Shown here: piece after piece, positions 52,008-61,709 of the stretch
How the letters are laid out: every line of letters starts with the position of its first letter
How positions within the stretch are numbered: the first letter of the stretch is position 1
From: Cupriavidus sp. AU9028
GTDB lineage: Bacteria > Pseudomonadota > Gammaproteobacteria > Burkholderiales > Burkholderiaceae
Length of the DNA stretch: 64,000 nucleotides
Direction of reading: 5' to 3'
Assembly: GCF_019795295.1 (NCBI RefSeq)
Contig: NZ_JAIMCG010000005.1
Location: 1 to 64,000 of the forward strand
Program-made: the position numbers and the translations under genes
Notes under the pieces: generated by a model
Told to the model about the DNA's origin: nothing
Databases searched by the model: none
The model's input: only the letters and a program-made list of their open reading frames with translations

Positions 52008-52030
52008 CGCTGCCTCCTTTTTGGCCGCGT

Positions 52031-52798
52031 TTAGCCGCGGTTCAGGTTCAGAAGCGTCAGGAACTCCCGGCGCAGGCTGTCGTTGGTCAGGAACGAGCCG
52101 CGCATGACGCTGTTGGTCATCTTGGCATCGGTGTCGCGCACCCCGCGCCAGTGCATGCAGAAGTGCTCGGCCTCCATCACGATCGCCAGCCCGTCCGGGT
52201 TCATCTTTTCCTGCAGCACATCGGCCATCTGCGTGACCGCCTCTTCCTGGATCTGCGGACGGCACATGATCCATTCGGCCAGCCGCGCATATTTGGAGAG
52301 GCCGATCAGGTTGGAATGCTGGTTCGGCATGACACCCACCCACAGCTTGCCGATGATGGGACAGAGATGATGCGAGCAGGCGCTGCGCACGCGGATCGGG
52401 CCAATGATCATCAGCTCGTTCAGCTGCTCGACATTGGGAAACTCGGTCACGCTCGGGGCTGGCGTGTAGCGGCCCGCAAAGATCTCGCGCAGGTACATCT
52501 TCGCCACGCGGCGGCCGGTTTCGCGTGTGTTGTGATCCTGCTCGATGTCGATGACGAGACTGCGCAGCAGATCGTCCAGGCGCTGCTCGACCTCCAGCGC
52601 CAGCGCGTCCAGTTCGCCCGGCTCGACGAAGCGCGAGATATTGTCGTTTGCATGAAAGCGCTGCCGCGCCTGCAGGAGTCGCTGGCGGATGCGCTCGGAC
52701 ACGCGCTCGTCGCCGCTGCCGGCCTGGTCCTGTCCCCCGCTGCCGGAGCGGTCCCGCGAATCCTTGTCGGTCATGCCGTTATTCCGGTGTTTGGCCAT
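52031..52798 (-). CDS. folE: GTP cyclohydrolase I
   Basis: 255 residues; the first 60 are a non-conserved polar lead and a start at 52774 is possible. The core matches the type I enzyme: zinc ligands in SACSHHLCPIIGK, substrate contacts in GLSKYARLAEW and EAEHFCMHWRGVRD. Converts GTP to 7,8-dihydroneopterin triphosphate, first step of folate or biopterin synthesis. Co-transcribed with the BLUF gene that follows. Confidence 0.9.
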   Translation of the reverse strand: MAKHRNNGMTDKDSRDRSGSGGQDQAGSGDERVSERIRQRLLQARQRFHANDNISRFVEPGELDALALEVEQRLDDLLRSLVIDIEQDHNTRETGRRVAKMYLREIFAGRYTPAPSVTEFPNVEQLNELMIIGPIRVRSACSHHLCPIIGKLWVGVMPNQHSNLIGLSKYARLAEWIMCRPQIQEEAVTQMADVLQEKMNPDGLAIVMEAEHFCMHWRGVRDTDAKMTNSVMRGSFLTNDSLRREFLTLLNLNRG

Positions 52799-53052
52799 TG
52801 GGCCACTATAAGAGCGTGGCTACGGCGCCGCAACCCGGCGTCCGCTGACGCGCGCGCACGGCCACGGCCGACCGCCCGATGGCCGGCGGCACCGTCACGC
52901 TGCACTGCAACAGTGTATTCCACGGCAGCCGGCTGATCGGCGCCGGCCGTCCCGCTACGATTGGCTCCATCGTCGGTATCCGGACCTGCAAGCCGCGGTC
53001 TGCCGCGCGGTACCGTCCGGACGAATCCCATCTCTTTGCCATGGAGCCTGTC

Positions 53053-53241
53053 ATGCATCACGACCCTCACGAGCCCGGCGTTGCCAGCGACGCCTCCCTG
53101 GTCGCCCACGCCAACGTTCACGGCCCCGCCGATCTCGACATCCCCTGCGGCTCGCTCGAGGCCGCGGCGCTGGCCGACCTGCCCTACAGCTTCGAGCCGC
53201 GGGCACCACGCACGGCGTTCTATCGGGATTGCTTTGCGTAA
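53053..53241 (+). CDS. Small hypothetical protein
   Basis: 62 residues from the ATG at 53053, which has GGAG 6-10 nt upstream; an in-frame ATG at 53041 lacks one. High third-position GC supports coding. The sequence is His/Asp/Ala-rich and ends AFYRDCFA. No family recognised and no neighbours suggest a role. Confidence 0.45.
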   Translation: MHHDPHEPGVASDASLVAHANVHGPADLDIPCGSLEAAALADLPYSFEPRAPRTAFYRDCFA

Positions 53242-53679
53242 GCCCTGCCGGTACTGAAGCGGCGCCAGCCCTTTCCTCCAGCGGGCGGGGCCGGCGCCAG
53301 CCTTGCCCGCCTGGCCCGCTCAGGAGAGCAGGCCGATCTCCCCGCATTTCTCCCCGCATTTCTCTCCGCTCTCCTCGTTTTCCCCCTGTCCGTACCCGTT
53401 TCTGCGTGCCAGGCCCTCGCCTGACATTCGACTTGTCTTACTCCTGTAACGTCACATTACCGCGCGAACCAGTCCTGCAGGGCCGGGCCGTGCCCTGCCG
53501 GCCGGCAAACTCCCTTGCGCCACAACGGCTTGCCGCCGCGCCGACGCTTGCAAGGACACGTCGGCGCGGCCAGGCACGGCCCTATTCGTTGTGAGGCAGG
53601 CTTACAAGTGCAACCTCCGGCACCGCGTTGTCGCCGCTACATTGCAGCCATGTCCAACGCCGCATCACCGGAGCCCCGC
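53242..53679. other. 438-bp intergenic region, no gene seen
   Basis: Several short plus-strand frames cross it but none has a ribosome site or steady coding bias. GC-rich at the left, less so near 53400-53470. No clear promoter, repeat or hairpin was identified. Confidence 0.5.
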
Positions 53680-53814
53680 ATGAAACGCACCCTTTCCCTC
53701 GTCGCCCTGCTGTCGCTGACTGCGGCGATGCTGTCGGCCTGCATCGTCGTGCCGCACGGCCATGGCCATGGCCACGGCCACGGCCACGGGCATGGTCACC
53801 ACCATCGCCGCTGA
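53680..53814 (+). CDS. His/Gly-repeat small lipoprotein
   Basis: 44 residues from the ATG at 53680 (GGAG upstream); an ATG at 53650 would add ten residues. A short hydrophobic signal ends in the lipobox LSAC (C21). The mature part is a run of GH dipeptides followed by HHHRR. Such a tail would bind Ni, Zn or Cu at the outer membrane; that function is inferred from composition. Confidence 0.65.
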   Translation: MKRTLSLVALLSLTAAMLSACIVVPHGHGHGHGHGHGHGHHHRR

Positions 53815-53868
53815 TATTCCCTCCATTCGCCCGTCGTTCCTCCGCTTACCGATTGCAAGGAGATCGAG

Positions 53869-54240
53869 ATGATCCGCCAACTGATTCTCGCCGCCACCAC
53901 CCTCGCCGCGGGCGCGCTGCTGGGTCTTGCCACGCCCGCCATGGCGCACGATGGCCCGCATGATCGCGGGTATCACGATCGCGGTAGCCACTGGCAGGAG
54001 CACCGCCATGATGGCCAGCGCGGCTACCGTCGGCATGGCCCGCCGCCGCCGCGTCACGAAGCGCCGTCGGCGCGCCGCGGCTATGTCTGGGCACCGGGCT
54101 ACTGGCGCGCGGCGGGACCGCGTTACGTCTGGCAGGCGGGACATTGGGAACGCGCCCGGCCGGGGTATCGCTACGTGCCGGACCGCTGGGTGCAGACTCG
54201 CCATGGCTGGGTGATGCGTGCGGGAGGATGGGTGCGCTAG
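53869..54240 (+). CDS. WXXGXW/YXWQ-repeat exported protein
   Basis: 123 residues; AAGGAGATCGAG precedes the ATG. Signal peptide about 1-26 (AMA-HD), then a His/Arg-rich segment, then two aromatic repeats: YVWAPGYWR and YVWQAGHWE, followed by a third, diverged copy. This is the YXWGXW/BcpO-linked family of exported proteins of unknown role. It follows the His-rich lipoprotein gene by 54 bp on the same strand. Confidence 0.75.
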   Translation: MIRQLILAATTLAAGALLGLATPAMAHDGPHDRGYHDRGSHWQEHRHDGQRGYRRHGPPPPRHEAPSARRGYVWAPGYWRAAGPRYVWQAGHWERARPGYRYVPDRWVQTRHGWVMRAGGWVR

Positions 54241-54262
54241 ACGCCAGCGCGCCCTCTCCCCC

Positions 54263-54289
54263 GCTCCTCTCCCCAGGCGGGAGAGGAGC
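54263..54289. repeat. REP-like palindrome, third locus
   Basis: GCTCCTCTCCC (54263-54273) and GGGAGAGGAGC (54279-54289) form a perfect 11-bp stem. It is the same CTCTCCC/GGGAGAG type as the elements near 50.2 and 57.3 kb. Confidence 0.55.
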
Positions 54290-54477
54290 CGCCGCTGTGA
54301 AAATCCCACGAATCGATACGCCTTCGCCAGCCTCAAGCCACCCATGCGCCGCAGCGCGCAAGCCGTGCTTACCTGTGTGGCCTAGCAAACAGTGACGCGC
54401 AGCAGCGCTGGATACAGTCGCCTCCACGATTCAACCAATCGATGGGGTTCACATTTGGTGAGCCACACGGAGGCGTC

Positions 54478-55902
54478 ATGGCAAGCGACAATCAGATCGT
54501 ACCCGTCGTGCTTTGCGGCGGCACCGGCTCCAGGCTGTGGCCGTTGTCGCGCGACGGGTATCCCAAGCAATTCCTGCGGCTGCTCGGCGAGCACTCGCTG
54601 CTGCAGGACACCCTGCTGCGGCTGCGCGAGATTCCCGATATCGCCGCCCCGATTCTGGTCAGCAATGAAGCGCACCGCTTCGTGGTGGCCGAGCAGGCGC
54701 GCGAGATCGGCTGCACTCCCTCGACCATCCTGCTCGAGCCGCATGCGCGCAACACCGCGCCGGCGGCGGCGGTAGCAGCGCTGCGTGCCCGCGCTGACGG
54801 CGCGGACCCGCTGCTGCTGGTCCTGCCTTCCGACCATCTGATTCGCGACCGCGCCGCGTTTGCCGCGGCCGTGATGGCGGCAGCCAAGGCCGCGGCGGCG
54901 GGCGAGGTCGCCACGCTGGGCGTGGTGCCGACCTTCCCGGCAACCGGGTACGGCTACATCAAGGCAGTGCCGACCGGCGACGGCCCCGTCATGACGGTCA
55001 AGCGCTTCGTCGAGAAGCCCTCGCTGGACCAGGCCACCGACTTCCTCGAAGAAGGCAATTGCTACTGGAACAGCGGCATGTTCCTGTTCCGTGCGTCGGT
55101 CTATCTGGACGCGCTGCAGCAGTTCGCCCCTGACATCCTGCTGGCGTCGCAGCAAGCGGTCTCGCGCGGCAAGTCCGACCTGGACTTCTGCCGGCTGGAC
55201 CCGGACGCCTTCGCGGTCTGCCCATCCGATTCGATCGACTACGCGGTGATGGAACACCTGCGCAGCGCGCGCATGGTGCCGCTGGCGTCCGACTGGAGCG
55301 ATGTGGGGTCGTGGGACGCGGTCTGGAAGGCCGCCGACAAGACCCAGGACAACAACGCCGCCATCGGCAACGTGATCACGCACGAGGCGCGCGACTGCCT
55401 GGTGCACGCGTCGCACCGGATGGTGGCGGTGGCGGGGCTGGACAACGTGATCGTGGTCGAGACGCCCGATGTGGTGCTGGTGGTGCACAAGAACCACGCC
55501 CAGGACGTCAAGCAGCTGGTCGAAGCGCTGCGCGCCCGAGGTTGTCCGGAAGCGACCCAGCACCGGCAGGTCTACCGCCCCTGGGGCTCCTACGACTCGG
55601 TGGACAACGGCCAGCGCTATCAGGTCAAGCGCATCAGCGTCAAACCCGGCGCAAAGCTGTCGCTGCAGAAGCATCACCACCGCGCGGAGCACTGGGTAGT
55701 GGTGTCGGGCACGGCCAAGGTACGCCGCGGCGACGTCGAGTACCTGCTGACCGAAGACCAGTCCACCTATATCCCGATCGGCGAGACACACAGTCTCGAA
55801 AACCCCGGCCGAATCCCGCTCGAACTGATCGAGATTCAGTCCGGTTCCTACCTTGGCGAAGACGACATCATCAGGATGGCAGACATTTATGGGCGCACAT
55901 GA
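54478..55902 (+). CDS. manC: Mannose-1-phosphate guanylyltransferase/mannose-6-phosphate isomerase
   Basis: 474 residues from the ATG at 54478 (CGGAGGCGTC ahead). The nucleotidyltransferase domain has [23 protein letters not shown] near the start and [12 protein letters not shown]; the C-terminal cupin ([24 protein letters not shown]) is the isomerase. Bifunctional ManC/CpsB type, making GDP-mannose for exopolysaccharide. Its last 14 bases overlap the gmd gene. Confidence 0.92.
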   Translation: MASDNQIVPVVLCGGTGSRLWPLSRDGYPKQFLRLLGEHSLLQDTLLRLREIPDIAAPILVSNEAHRFVVAEQAREIGCTPSTILLEPHARNTAPAAAVAALRARADGADPLLLVLPSDHLIRDRAAFAAAVMAAAKAAAAGEVATLGVVPTFPATGYGYIKAVPTGDGPVMTVKRFVEKPSLDQATDFLEEGNCYWNSGMFLFRASVYLDALQQFAPDILLASQQAVSRGKSDLDFCRLDPDAFAVCPSDSIDYAVMEHLRSARMVPLASDWSDVGSWDAVWKAADKTQDNNAAIGNVITHEARDCLVHASHRMVAVAGLDNVIVVETPDVVLVVHKNHAQDVKQLVEALRARGCPEATQHRQVYRPWGSYDSVDNGQRYQVKRISVKPGAKLSLQKHHHRAEHWVVVSGTAKVRRGDVEYLLTEDQSTYIPIGETHSLENPGRIPLELIEIQSGSYLGEDDIIRMADIYGRT

Positions 55903-57115
55903 CCTTCAGTCGCTCGGCCAGATTCCGGCCGACGATCTCAAGCTCGATCCGCAACAGCACGACAGCACCGGCCGCGGTGACGGCCAGCGCCGCAAGCGCG
56001 CGCTGGTGACCGGCATCACCGGTCAGGACGGCGCGTACCTTTGCGAGCTGCTGCTCGCCAAGGGCTACGAGGTGCACGGCATCAAGCGCCGCAGCTCGCT
56101 GTTCAACACCGACCGCATCGACCATCTGTACCAGGACCCGCAATCGGACGACCGCCGGCTGATCCTGCACCATGGCGACATGACGGATACCGCGAGCATC
56201 GTGCGCGTGGTGCAGCAATCGCAGCCGGACGAGATCTACAACCTGGCCGCGCAGAGCCACGTGCAGGTGTCCTTCGAAGAGCCCGAGTACACGGCGAACA
56301 CCGATGCGCTGGGCACGCTACGGATGCTGGAAGCGATCCGGATCCTGGGACTGGAGAAGACCACGCGCTTCTATCAGGCCTCGACGTCGGAGCTCTACGG
56401 TCTGGTGCAGGAGATCCCGCAGAAGGAGACCACGCCCTTCTACCCGCGCAGCCCGTATGCCGCGGCCAAGCTGTACGCCTACTGGATCACGGTCAACTAC
56501 CGCGAGGCGTACGACATGTACGCCTGCAACGGCATCCTGTTCAACCACGAGAGCCCGCTGCGCGGCGAGACCTTCGTCACCCGCAAGATCACGCGCGCCA
56601 TCGCCCGTATCGCGCTGGGCCTGCAGGAAACGCTGCACCTGGGCAACCTGTCGTCCCTGCGGGACTGGGGCCATGCACGCGACTATGTCGAGATGCAGTG
56701 GCTGATGCTGCAGCAGGACAAGGCCGAGGACTTCGTCATCGCCACCGGCGAGCAGCACAGCGTGCGCGAGTTCGTGCAGCGCGCCGCGGCCGAACTTGGC
56801 ATCACCGTGCGCTTCAAGGGCAAGGGCGTGGACGAGGTGGGCATCGTCGACGCGATCGACCACAGCAAGCAGCAGCTGACGCAGGGCCTGAAGACCGGCG
56901 ACGTGATCGTGCGGGTGGATCCGCGTTACTTCCGCCCCACCGAAGTCGATACGCTGCTGGGCGACCCGACCCGCGCCCGCGAGCGCCTGGGCTGGGCCCC
57001 GACCACCTCGTTCGACGAGCTGGTGCGCGAGATGATCACCGCCGACTACAGCGCCGCCCGCCGCGACGCGCTGTGCAAGCTGGCCGGCTTCCGCGCCTAC
57101 GATCATCACGAGTAA
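55889..57115 (+). CDS. gmd: GDP-mannose 4,6-dehydratase
   Basis: 408 residues from the ATG at 55889; a 35-residue polar lead precedes the Rossmann motif [10 protein letters not shown]. The catalytic TSELYG and [10 protein letters not shown] (YxxxK) and VSFEEPEYT blocks are present. Converts GDP-mannose to GDP-4-keto-6-deoxymannose, the precursor of GDP-fucose, GDP-rhamnose or perosamine. Overlaps manC and ends in a terminator. Confidence 0.92.
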   Translation: MGAHDLQSLGQIPADDLKLDPQQHDSTGRGDGQRRKRALVTGITGQDGAYLCELLLAKGYEVHGIKRRSSLFNTDRIDHLYQDPQSDDRRLILHHGDMTDTASIVRVVQQSQPDEIYNLAAQSHVQVSFEEPEYTANTDALGTLRMLEAIRILGLEKTTRFYQASTSELYGLVQEIPQKETTPFYPRSPYAAAKLYAYWITVNYREAYDMYACNGILFNHESPLRGETFVTRKITRAIARIALGLQETLHLGNLSSLRDWGHARDYVEMQWLMLQQDKAEDFVIATGEQHSVREFVQRAAAELGITVRFKGKGVDEVGIVDAIDHSKQQLTQGLKTGDVIVRVDPRYFRPTEVDTLLGDPTRARERLGWAPTTSFDELVREMITADYSAARRDALCKLAGFRAYDHHE

Positions 57116-57133
57116 GGCAGGGCTGAAAGCACG

Positions 57134-57166
57134 ACGCCCCGGCGGATGCCGGGGCGTTGTCGTTTT
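57134..57166 (+). terminator. Rho-independent terminator of manC-gmd
   Basis: ACGCCCCGGC (57134-57143) and GCCGGGGCGT (57148-57157) make a perfect 10-bp stem around GGAT; the T-rich end is interrupted by CG. Confidence 0.75.
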
Positions 57167-57220
57167 GGGCGATGGAAGGAGAAGGCCGGGAGAACGGGAC
57201 GCGCGGAAAGGCGAGACCAA

Positions 57221-57375
57221 CCCCTCTCCCCGGCCCTCTCCCCTTGAAGGGGAGAGGGGGAACACCGACAGCATTGGAAGCACCGGGGTTCGCGCCCCTC
57301 TCCCCGCAGGCGAGGGGCGGGCTGCTGGTTTGCTCCCCTCTCCCGCCTGCGGGAGAGGGGCCGGGGGAGAGGGCC
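57221..57375. repeat. Cluster of three REP-like palindromes, including a 44-bp exact copy
   Basis: CCCTCTCCCCTT with AAGGGGAGAGGG (57234-57258), a weaker element at 57297-57315, and at 57332-57375 the 44-bp sequence identical to 50169-50212. The gap between gmd and the acyltransferase gene contains nothing else except the terminator. Confidence 0.7.
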
Positions 57376-57414
57376 AGCGAGCCGCCAGCCACGCCGCCAC
57401 CGCTCGGAACAACG

Positions 57415-58089
57415 TCAGACGATATACCCTTCTTCCCGGGTGAAATACGCCAGATCCTCCGGCAGCTCCTGCAGCGCCCTGGCCGGACAACCGCCGTACA
57501 GCATGTGCGGCGCCGCCATGCTGCGATTGAGCACGGCACCGGCCGCCAGGACCGAATAATCCGGCAGCGCCGCGCCCGGCAGCAGGATCGAGCCGGTGCC
57601 GACGAAGCAGTACGCGCCGATGGTCACCGGCGCGCAGCGCTGCCGCGACTCCTTGATCGACACGCTGTGCGTGAGGATCTGGCTGCGATAGCCGGCGAAG
57701 GTCGAGTACGGTCCGATCGTCACCGTGTCGGTGCAATCGATGATATGCCGCGAGGTCACCGCCGCATGCCGCCCGATGATCAGCGCCGGATCGCGCGTGG
57801 CGATATCGCGGAAGTGCGGCGAATCGGCCAGTCCCTGCGGAAACCCCGATACCCAGTTCAGGCTGCCGAGGATGGCATGGTCGCCCAGGCTGACGCGCCG
57901 CAGTCCCTTGACCACGGTCAGATGCGAGATGACCGAGTGCGGCCCCATCTCCAGCTCGTCGCACAGCACCAGCGACCACCCAATGCGCGCGGTCGGGTCG
58001 ATGCGCGCGCCGCAGAAGCGGTTCAGCACCTGCCGGCGCAGGCGCCAGGGCAGCGCCACCGACACGGTGGCCAGCAGACGCCGCATCAT
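57415..58089 (-). CDS. Left-handed beta-helix acyltransferase (WcaF-like)
   Basis: 224 residues. Hexapeptide repeats run through the protein (ARIGWSLVL, SVISHLTVVKG, VTIGAYCFVGTGSILLPGA), with catalytic-type His in the SRHIID segment. Closest to the colanic-acid O-acetyltransferases WcaF/WcaB. Probably decorates the exopolysaccharide repeat unit. The ATG overlaps the stop of the GT2 gene by ATGA. Confidence 0.8.
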   Translation of the reverse strand: MMRRLLATVSVALPWRLRRQVLNRFCGARIDPTARIGWSLVLCDELEMGPHSVISHLTVVKGLRRVSLGDHAILGSLNWVSGFPQGLADSPHFRDIATRDPALIIGRHAAVTSRHIIDCTDTVTIGPYSTFAGYRSQILTHSVSIKESRQRCAPVTIGAYCFVGTGSILLPGAALPDYSVLAAGAVLNRSMAAPHMLYGGCPARALQELPEDLAYFTREEGYIV

Positions 58090-58889
58090 GACTGCCTCCC
58101 GAACACCGGCCCGCGCACCACGCGCTCCCAGGTGGCCAGCGGGTTGGACAGATGTTTGGTCACGCGGAAGAAGGCCGACGCCAGCTCGTCCACCGGCCGG
58201 CGCTCGCGCCCGACGATCTTGCGGAACATGCGCTCCTCGTAGCGCGCATGCGCGTCGGCGAGCCGTGCCGAGCCGGTGATGGAATCCGCATAGACCCGGT
58301 AGCAGCTGAGGAAGTCGGGCACGTTGCGGAAGGTGGCGCCGGCCAGCGCCATGTCGATCACCAGTTCACCGTCCCAGTTCGAGCGGTTGTTGACGTTGAA
58401 TCCGCCGGTGGCGTGAAACGCGCGCGCGCGGAAGAACGTCGAGGGCTGGATGGCGATGGCCGCACCGTACGCCGCCGAGCGCAGGCCGAAGCGGTCCGAA
58501 TAGACCCGCCGCACGATGTTGCCGTCGCCATCGACCACGTAGCCGTTGCCGCAGACCACTTCGCAGCGCGGATGCCGCTCGAAGACCCTGGCTACGCGGG
58601 CGAAGGCCCCGGGCAGGAACAGGTCGTCGGAATTCAGATAGCAGAAGATGTCGCCGGTGGCCCGCTCGAAGCCCTTGTTGAGCCCGTCGGCCGCGCCCTT
58701 GTCCGGCTCCAGCACGCAGTGGTCGATGTCATGCCGGTAGCGCGCGATGATGTCGCGGCTGCCGTCGGTGGAACCGGGGTCCACCACGATGTACTCGAGC
58801 TCGCAGCCCTGCTGCTCGAGCACCGAGCGAATGGCCTGCTCCAGGTACCTGGCCTGATTGAACGAAATGGTGACCACACTGAATTTCAT
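58086..58889 (-). CDS. Family 2 glycosyltransferase
   Basis: 267 residues from the ATG at 58889 (GAGGAGCGCGCG ahead). GT-A signatures: VVTISFNQARYLEQAIRSVL, VVDPGSTDGS, the metal-binding region CYLNSDD and the acceptor-base area FNVNNRSNWDGELV. Adds a sugar to the growing repeat unit. The gene overlaps the upstream polymerase gene and the downstream acyltransferase gene at ATGA junctions. Confidence 0.85.
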   Translation of the reverse strand: MKFSVVTISFNQARYLEQAIRSVLEQQGCELEYIVVDPGSTDGSRDIIARYRHDIDHCVLEPDKGAADGLNKGFERATGDIFCYLNSDDLFLPGAFARVARVFERHPRCEVVCGNGYVVDGDGNIVRRVYSDRFGLRSAAYGAAIAIQPSTFFRARAFHATGGFNVNNRSNWDGELVIDMALAGATFRNVPDFLSCYRVYADSITGSARLADAHARYEERMFRKIVGRERRPVDELASAFFRVTKHLSNPLATWERVVRGPVFGRQS

Positions 58890-60154
58890 CGCGCGCTCCT
58901 CGCGCCCTGTTGCGCCAGCAAGTGATGCCAGGCGAGCAGCGTGCCGAGGAACAGCCCGGTCGCCCAGCGGTGATCCGCCGAGAACGGCGAGAAGAACACG
59001 TCCCACAACAGCTGGGCCGTGCCGACATGGAAATAGATGGGCAGCGCGGGCATGTTGCGCGCGTACAGCCAGACCGCGCGCGCCAGCACGCCGATCCAGT
59101 AGACGCCGCCGAGGAATCCGCTCCAGACCAGGCCCCCCATCAGGAACGAGTGCGCGGGGATCAGGTCGTTGTCGAAGTTCTCGAGGTTGTCGCTCAGCGA
59201 CGCCCCCATCTGGTAGACCATCACGCTGAGCGCGTCCTGATAGCCGTTGCGATCCACTGCCCACGAGCCGTGACCCAGCACCGGGGCATCGAGGAACGCG
59301 CGCAGCGAGATCAGGATTTCCGAGCGGCCGCCGAACAGGATCCCCAGCTCGCTGGTTGCCTGCACGGTGTACTTGTTGACCGATTCCGGCGACAGGAAGC
59401 CGAAGTCCCCGGCATGGGCGAAGATGGCCGAGAACACCATGTTCAGCAGCGCAATGGTGAAGGCCATGATGCCGAACAGCAGCAGTACGCCGCCGCGCGC
59501 CCTGGTCAGCCGGTACGCCTGCACGCCCAGGCGCGAGCCGCGCAGCAGATAGAGCACCAGCGCGAGCAGCGGCAGCCCCGCCGCGCTGCGGAAATCGAAC
59601 AGTGCCGATACCCCGCAGTAGATCAGGATGGCCACCGCGACGCGCAGCGCACCGGCGCGCGTCATCGCCAGCCAGCTCAGCAGCAGCAGCATCGCCGGCG
59701 CCGCGTAACCCCATTTCCACGGGTTGTAGAGAAACTCCTCGGTCGGCATGCGGCTGGTGTTGAAGATATCGCTGACCGCGACGCCGATCAGGAAGTACCA
59801 CATGCGCTGCGGATTGCCCCGGCTGAAGTGGCTGCCGACCGCGAACACAGTCAGGAAGAACACGCCCGGTGCCAGCACCCCCTTGAGGGAGACGATCATC
59901 GGCGTGCTGTTGGCAATGTCGGACAGCGCCTGCGCGAACGCCCACATCAGCGTGAGGATCAGCAGCGAGACGTATTCGCGCTGGATGCGTAGCGTGGACA
60001 GCAGCGTCAACGCGTAGGCGGCGGCGATGAACTCGCCGATATAGACGTCGCCGATCAGCGTGATCTTGATCGCGCAAATCGCGCCGAGACCGAAGTACAG
60101 GGGACCGGCGTGACCGACGCGGGAGCCGCCGACGAGCGTGGTGATGGATTGCAT
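58886..60154 (-). CDS. Exopolysaccharide repeat-unit polymerase (Wzy/O-antigen-ligase-like)
   Basis: 422 residues, about 11 hydrophobic segments and a large extracytoplasmic loop around PESVNKYTVQATSELGILFGGRSEI and VLGHGSWAVDRNG, the Wzy-type layout. Weakly conserved family, so assigned by topology and by position in the polysaccharide locus. First gene of the minus-strand polymerase/GT2/acyltransferase operon. Confidence 0.7.
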   Translation of the reverse strand: MQSITTLVGGSRVGHAGPLYFGLGAICAIKITLIGDVYIGEFIAAAYALTLLSTLRIQREYVSLLILTLMWAFAQALSDIANSTPMIVSLKGVLAPGVFFLTVFAVGSHFSRGNPQRMWYFLIGVAVSDIFNTSRMPTEEFLYNPWKWGYAAPAMLLLLSWLAMTRAGALRVAVAILIYCGVSALFDFRSAAGLPLLALVLYLLRGSRLGVQAYRLTRARGGVLLLFGIMAFTIALLNMVFSAIFAHAGDFGFLSPESVNKYTVQATSELGILFGGRSEILISLRAFLDAPVLGHGSWAVDRNGYQDALSVMVYQMGASLSDNLENFDNDLIPAHSFLMGGLVWSGFLGGVYWIGVLARAVWLYARNMPALPIYFHVGTAQLLWDVFFSPFSADHRWATGLFLGTLLAWHHLLAQQGARSAR

Positions 60155-60629
60155 GTTGTGACCGCCTTCTCACGGTTGGGCGTGTCCCCGGCGGCGGACA
60201 ATGACAGCGGACGCGCGCAGCACGGCGGCGCGACAGCAACGCCTGGCGCCGCTGGCCGTCCGACCTGCCCGTCCCCGGGGCAAGACGGCGCCGCCCGCCG
60301 GCGAGTTGGCTGTCGCAAGGCATAGGGCTTCGCCGTATGGACGCAAGATGCCGCCGGGGCCGCCTGCAATCAGTTCGCTTGCGCACATGCTGCTTGCCTC
60401 CGCGGCGCGGAAAGCGGTGTCACACGCCGCTGACAGCGCACATGGCGTGCGCGGGCCGTCCATCCCCGGCGAAAGTGGCCGGCGCATTGTGGCCCACCCC
60501 ACAGTCCGGGCATTCGAGGCGCGCTAGAGTTCGGCTCGAACGCTCCGCCAAGAAAGCGACCGCGGCCCGCTCCGGCAATGGCCGTAACCGACGCTGGCAG
60601 GGATGCCATCAACAGGAATTGCCACAGCC
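60155..60629. other. 475-bp intergenic region between divergent polysaccharide operons
   Basis: No gene is supported: plus and minus frames lack ribosome sites. It must carry the promoters of both the polymerase operon and fcl-wcaI, but no box pair stands out, and no JUMPstart-type element was seen. Confidence 0.5.
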
Positions 60630-61670
60630 ATGAATCCCTCTTCTCCTCGTATCTTCGTCGCCGGGCATCGCGGCATGGTCGGCAGCGCCATCGTGCGCGC
60701 CCTGGCCGGCTCCGGCGCCACGGTGATCACCCGCAGCCACGACGAGCTGGACCTGTGCGATCAGCAACGCGTGCGCGACTTCTTCGACAACGAGCTGATC
60801 GACGCGGTCTACCTGGCAGCGGCCAAGGTTGGCGGCATCCATGCCAACAACACCTATCCCGCCGAGTTCATTCACCAGAACCTGCTGATCGCCAGCAACG
60901 TGATTCACGAGGCTTGGCGCTCGGGGGTGCAGCGCCTGCTGTTCCTCGGCTCCAGCTGCATCTATCCGGCGTATGCCGCGCAGCCGATCACCGAAGACGC
61001 GCTGCTGACCGGGCCCCTGGAGCCGACCAACGCGCCCTACGCGATCGCCAAGATCGCCGGCATCAAGCTGTGCGAGAGCTACAACCGGCAATACGGCACC
61101 GACTATCGCTGCGTCATGCCGACCAATCTCTATGGTCCGGGCGACAACTACCATCCCGACAACAGTCACGTGATTCCCGGCCTGCTGCGGCGCTTCCATG
61201 AAGCGGCGCAGACCGGGGCCAGCGAAGTGGTGGTGTGGGGCACTGGCAGGCCGCTGCGCGAGTTCCTGCACGCGGACGACATGGGCCGGGCTTGCGTACA
61301 CGTGATGGGCCTGTCGCCGCAGGCCTATCGCGAACACGCGGGCAGCGCCGGGTTCTTCAATGTGGGCAGCGACGACGAAGTGAGCATCGGTACGCTGGCG
61401 CAGCTGATCGCGGAAACCGTCGGCTTCCGCGGCGAGATCCGCTTCGATCCGAGCAAGCCGGACGGCACCCCGCGCAAGCGGCTGGATTCGACGGCGATCG
61501 GTGCAAGCGGCTGGGCACCGACCATCGGGTTGCGCGAAGGACTGGCCATGGCCTATCGCGATGCCCTCGCCAGCGGCAGGCTCGGCGCGCCGGCAGCGGC
61601 GCCGGCCACCGGCGCCCGCGGCGCGGTCTGCGTCTCCTCCAACGCCAGCCTCGCCCCTGCTGTTGGCTAA
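60630..61670 (+). CDS. fcl: GDP-L-fucose synthase
   Basis: 346 residues from the ATG at 60630. [10 protein letters not shown] (NADP binding), GSSCIYP and YAIAK (catalytic S, Y, K) and the [18 protein letters not shown] block match Fcl/WcaG. Epimerises and reduces the Gmd product to GDP-L-fucose. Ends 39 bp before wcaI. The last 40 residues are Ala-rich and not conserved. Confidence 0.92.
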   Translation: MNPSSPRIFVAGHRGMVGSAIVRALAGSGATVITRSHDELDLCDQQRVRDFFDNELIDAVYLAAAKVGGIHANNTYPAEFIHQNLLIASNVIHEAWRSGVQRLLFLGSSCIYPAYAAQPITEDALLTGPLEPTNAPYAIAKIAGIKLCESYNRQYGTDYRCVMPTNLYGPGDNYHPDNSHVIPGLLRRFHEAAQTGASEVVVWGTGRPLREFLHADDMGRACVHVMGLSPQAYREHAGSAGFFNVGSDDEVSIGTLAQLIAETVGFRGEIRFDPSKPDGTPRKRLDSTAIGASGWAPTIGLREGLAMAYRDALASGRLGAPAAAPATGARGAVCVSSNASLAPAVG

Positions 61671-61709
61671 GCACCGCGTCGCGCTTCCTGCGCCCCGAGC
61701 CCCGTCACC

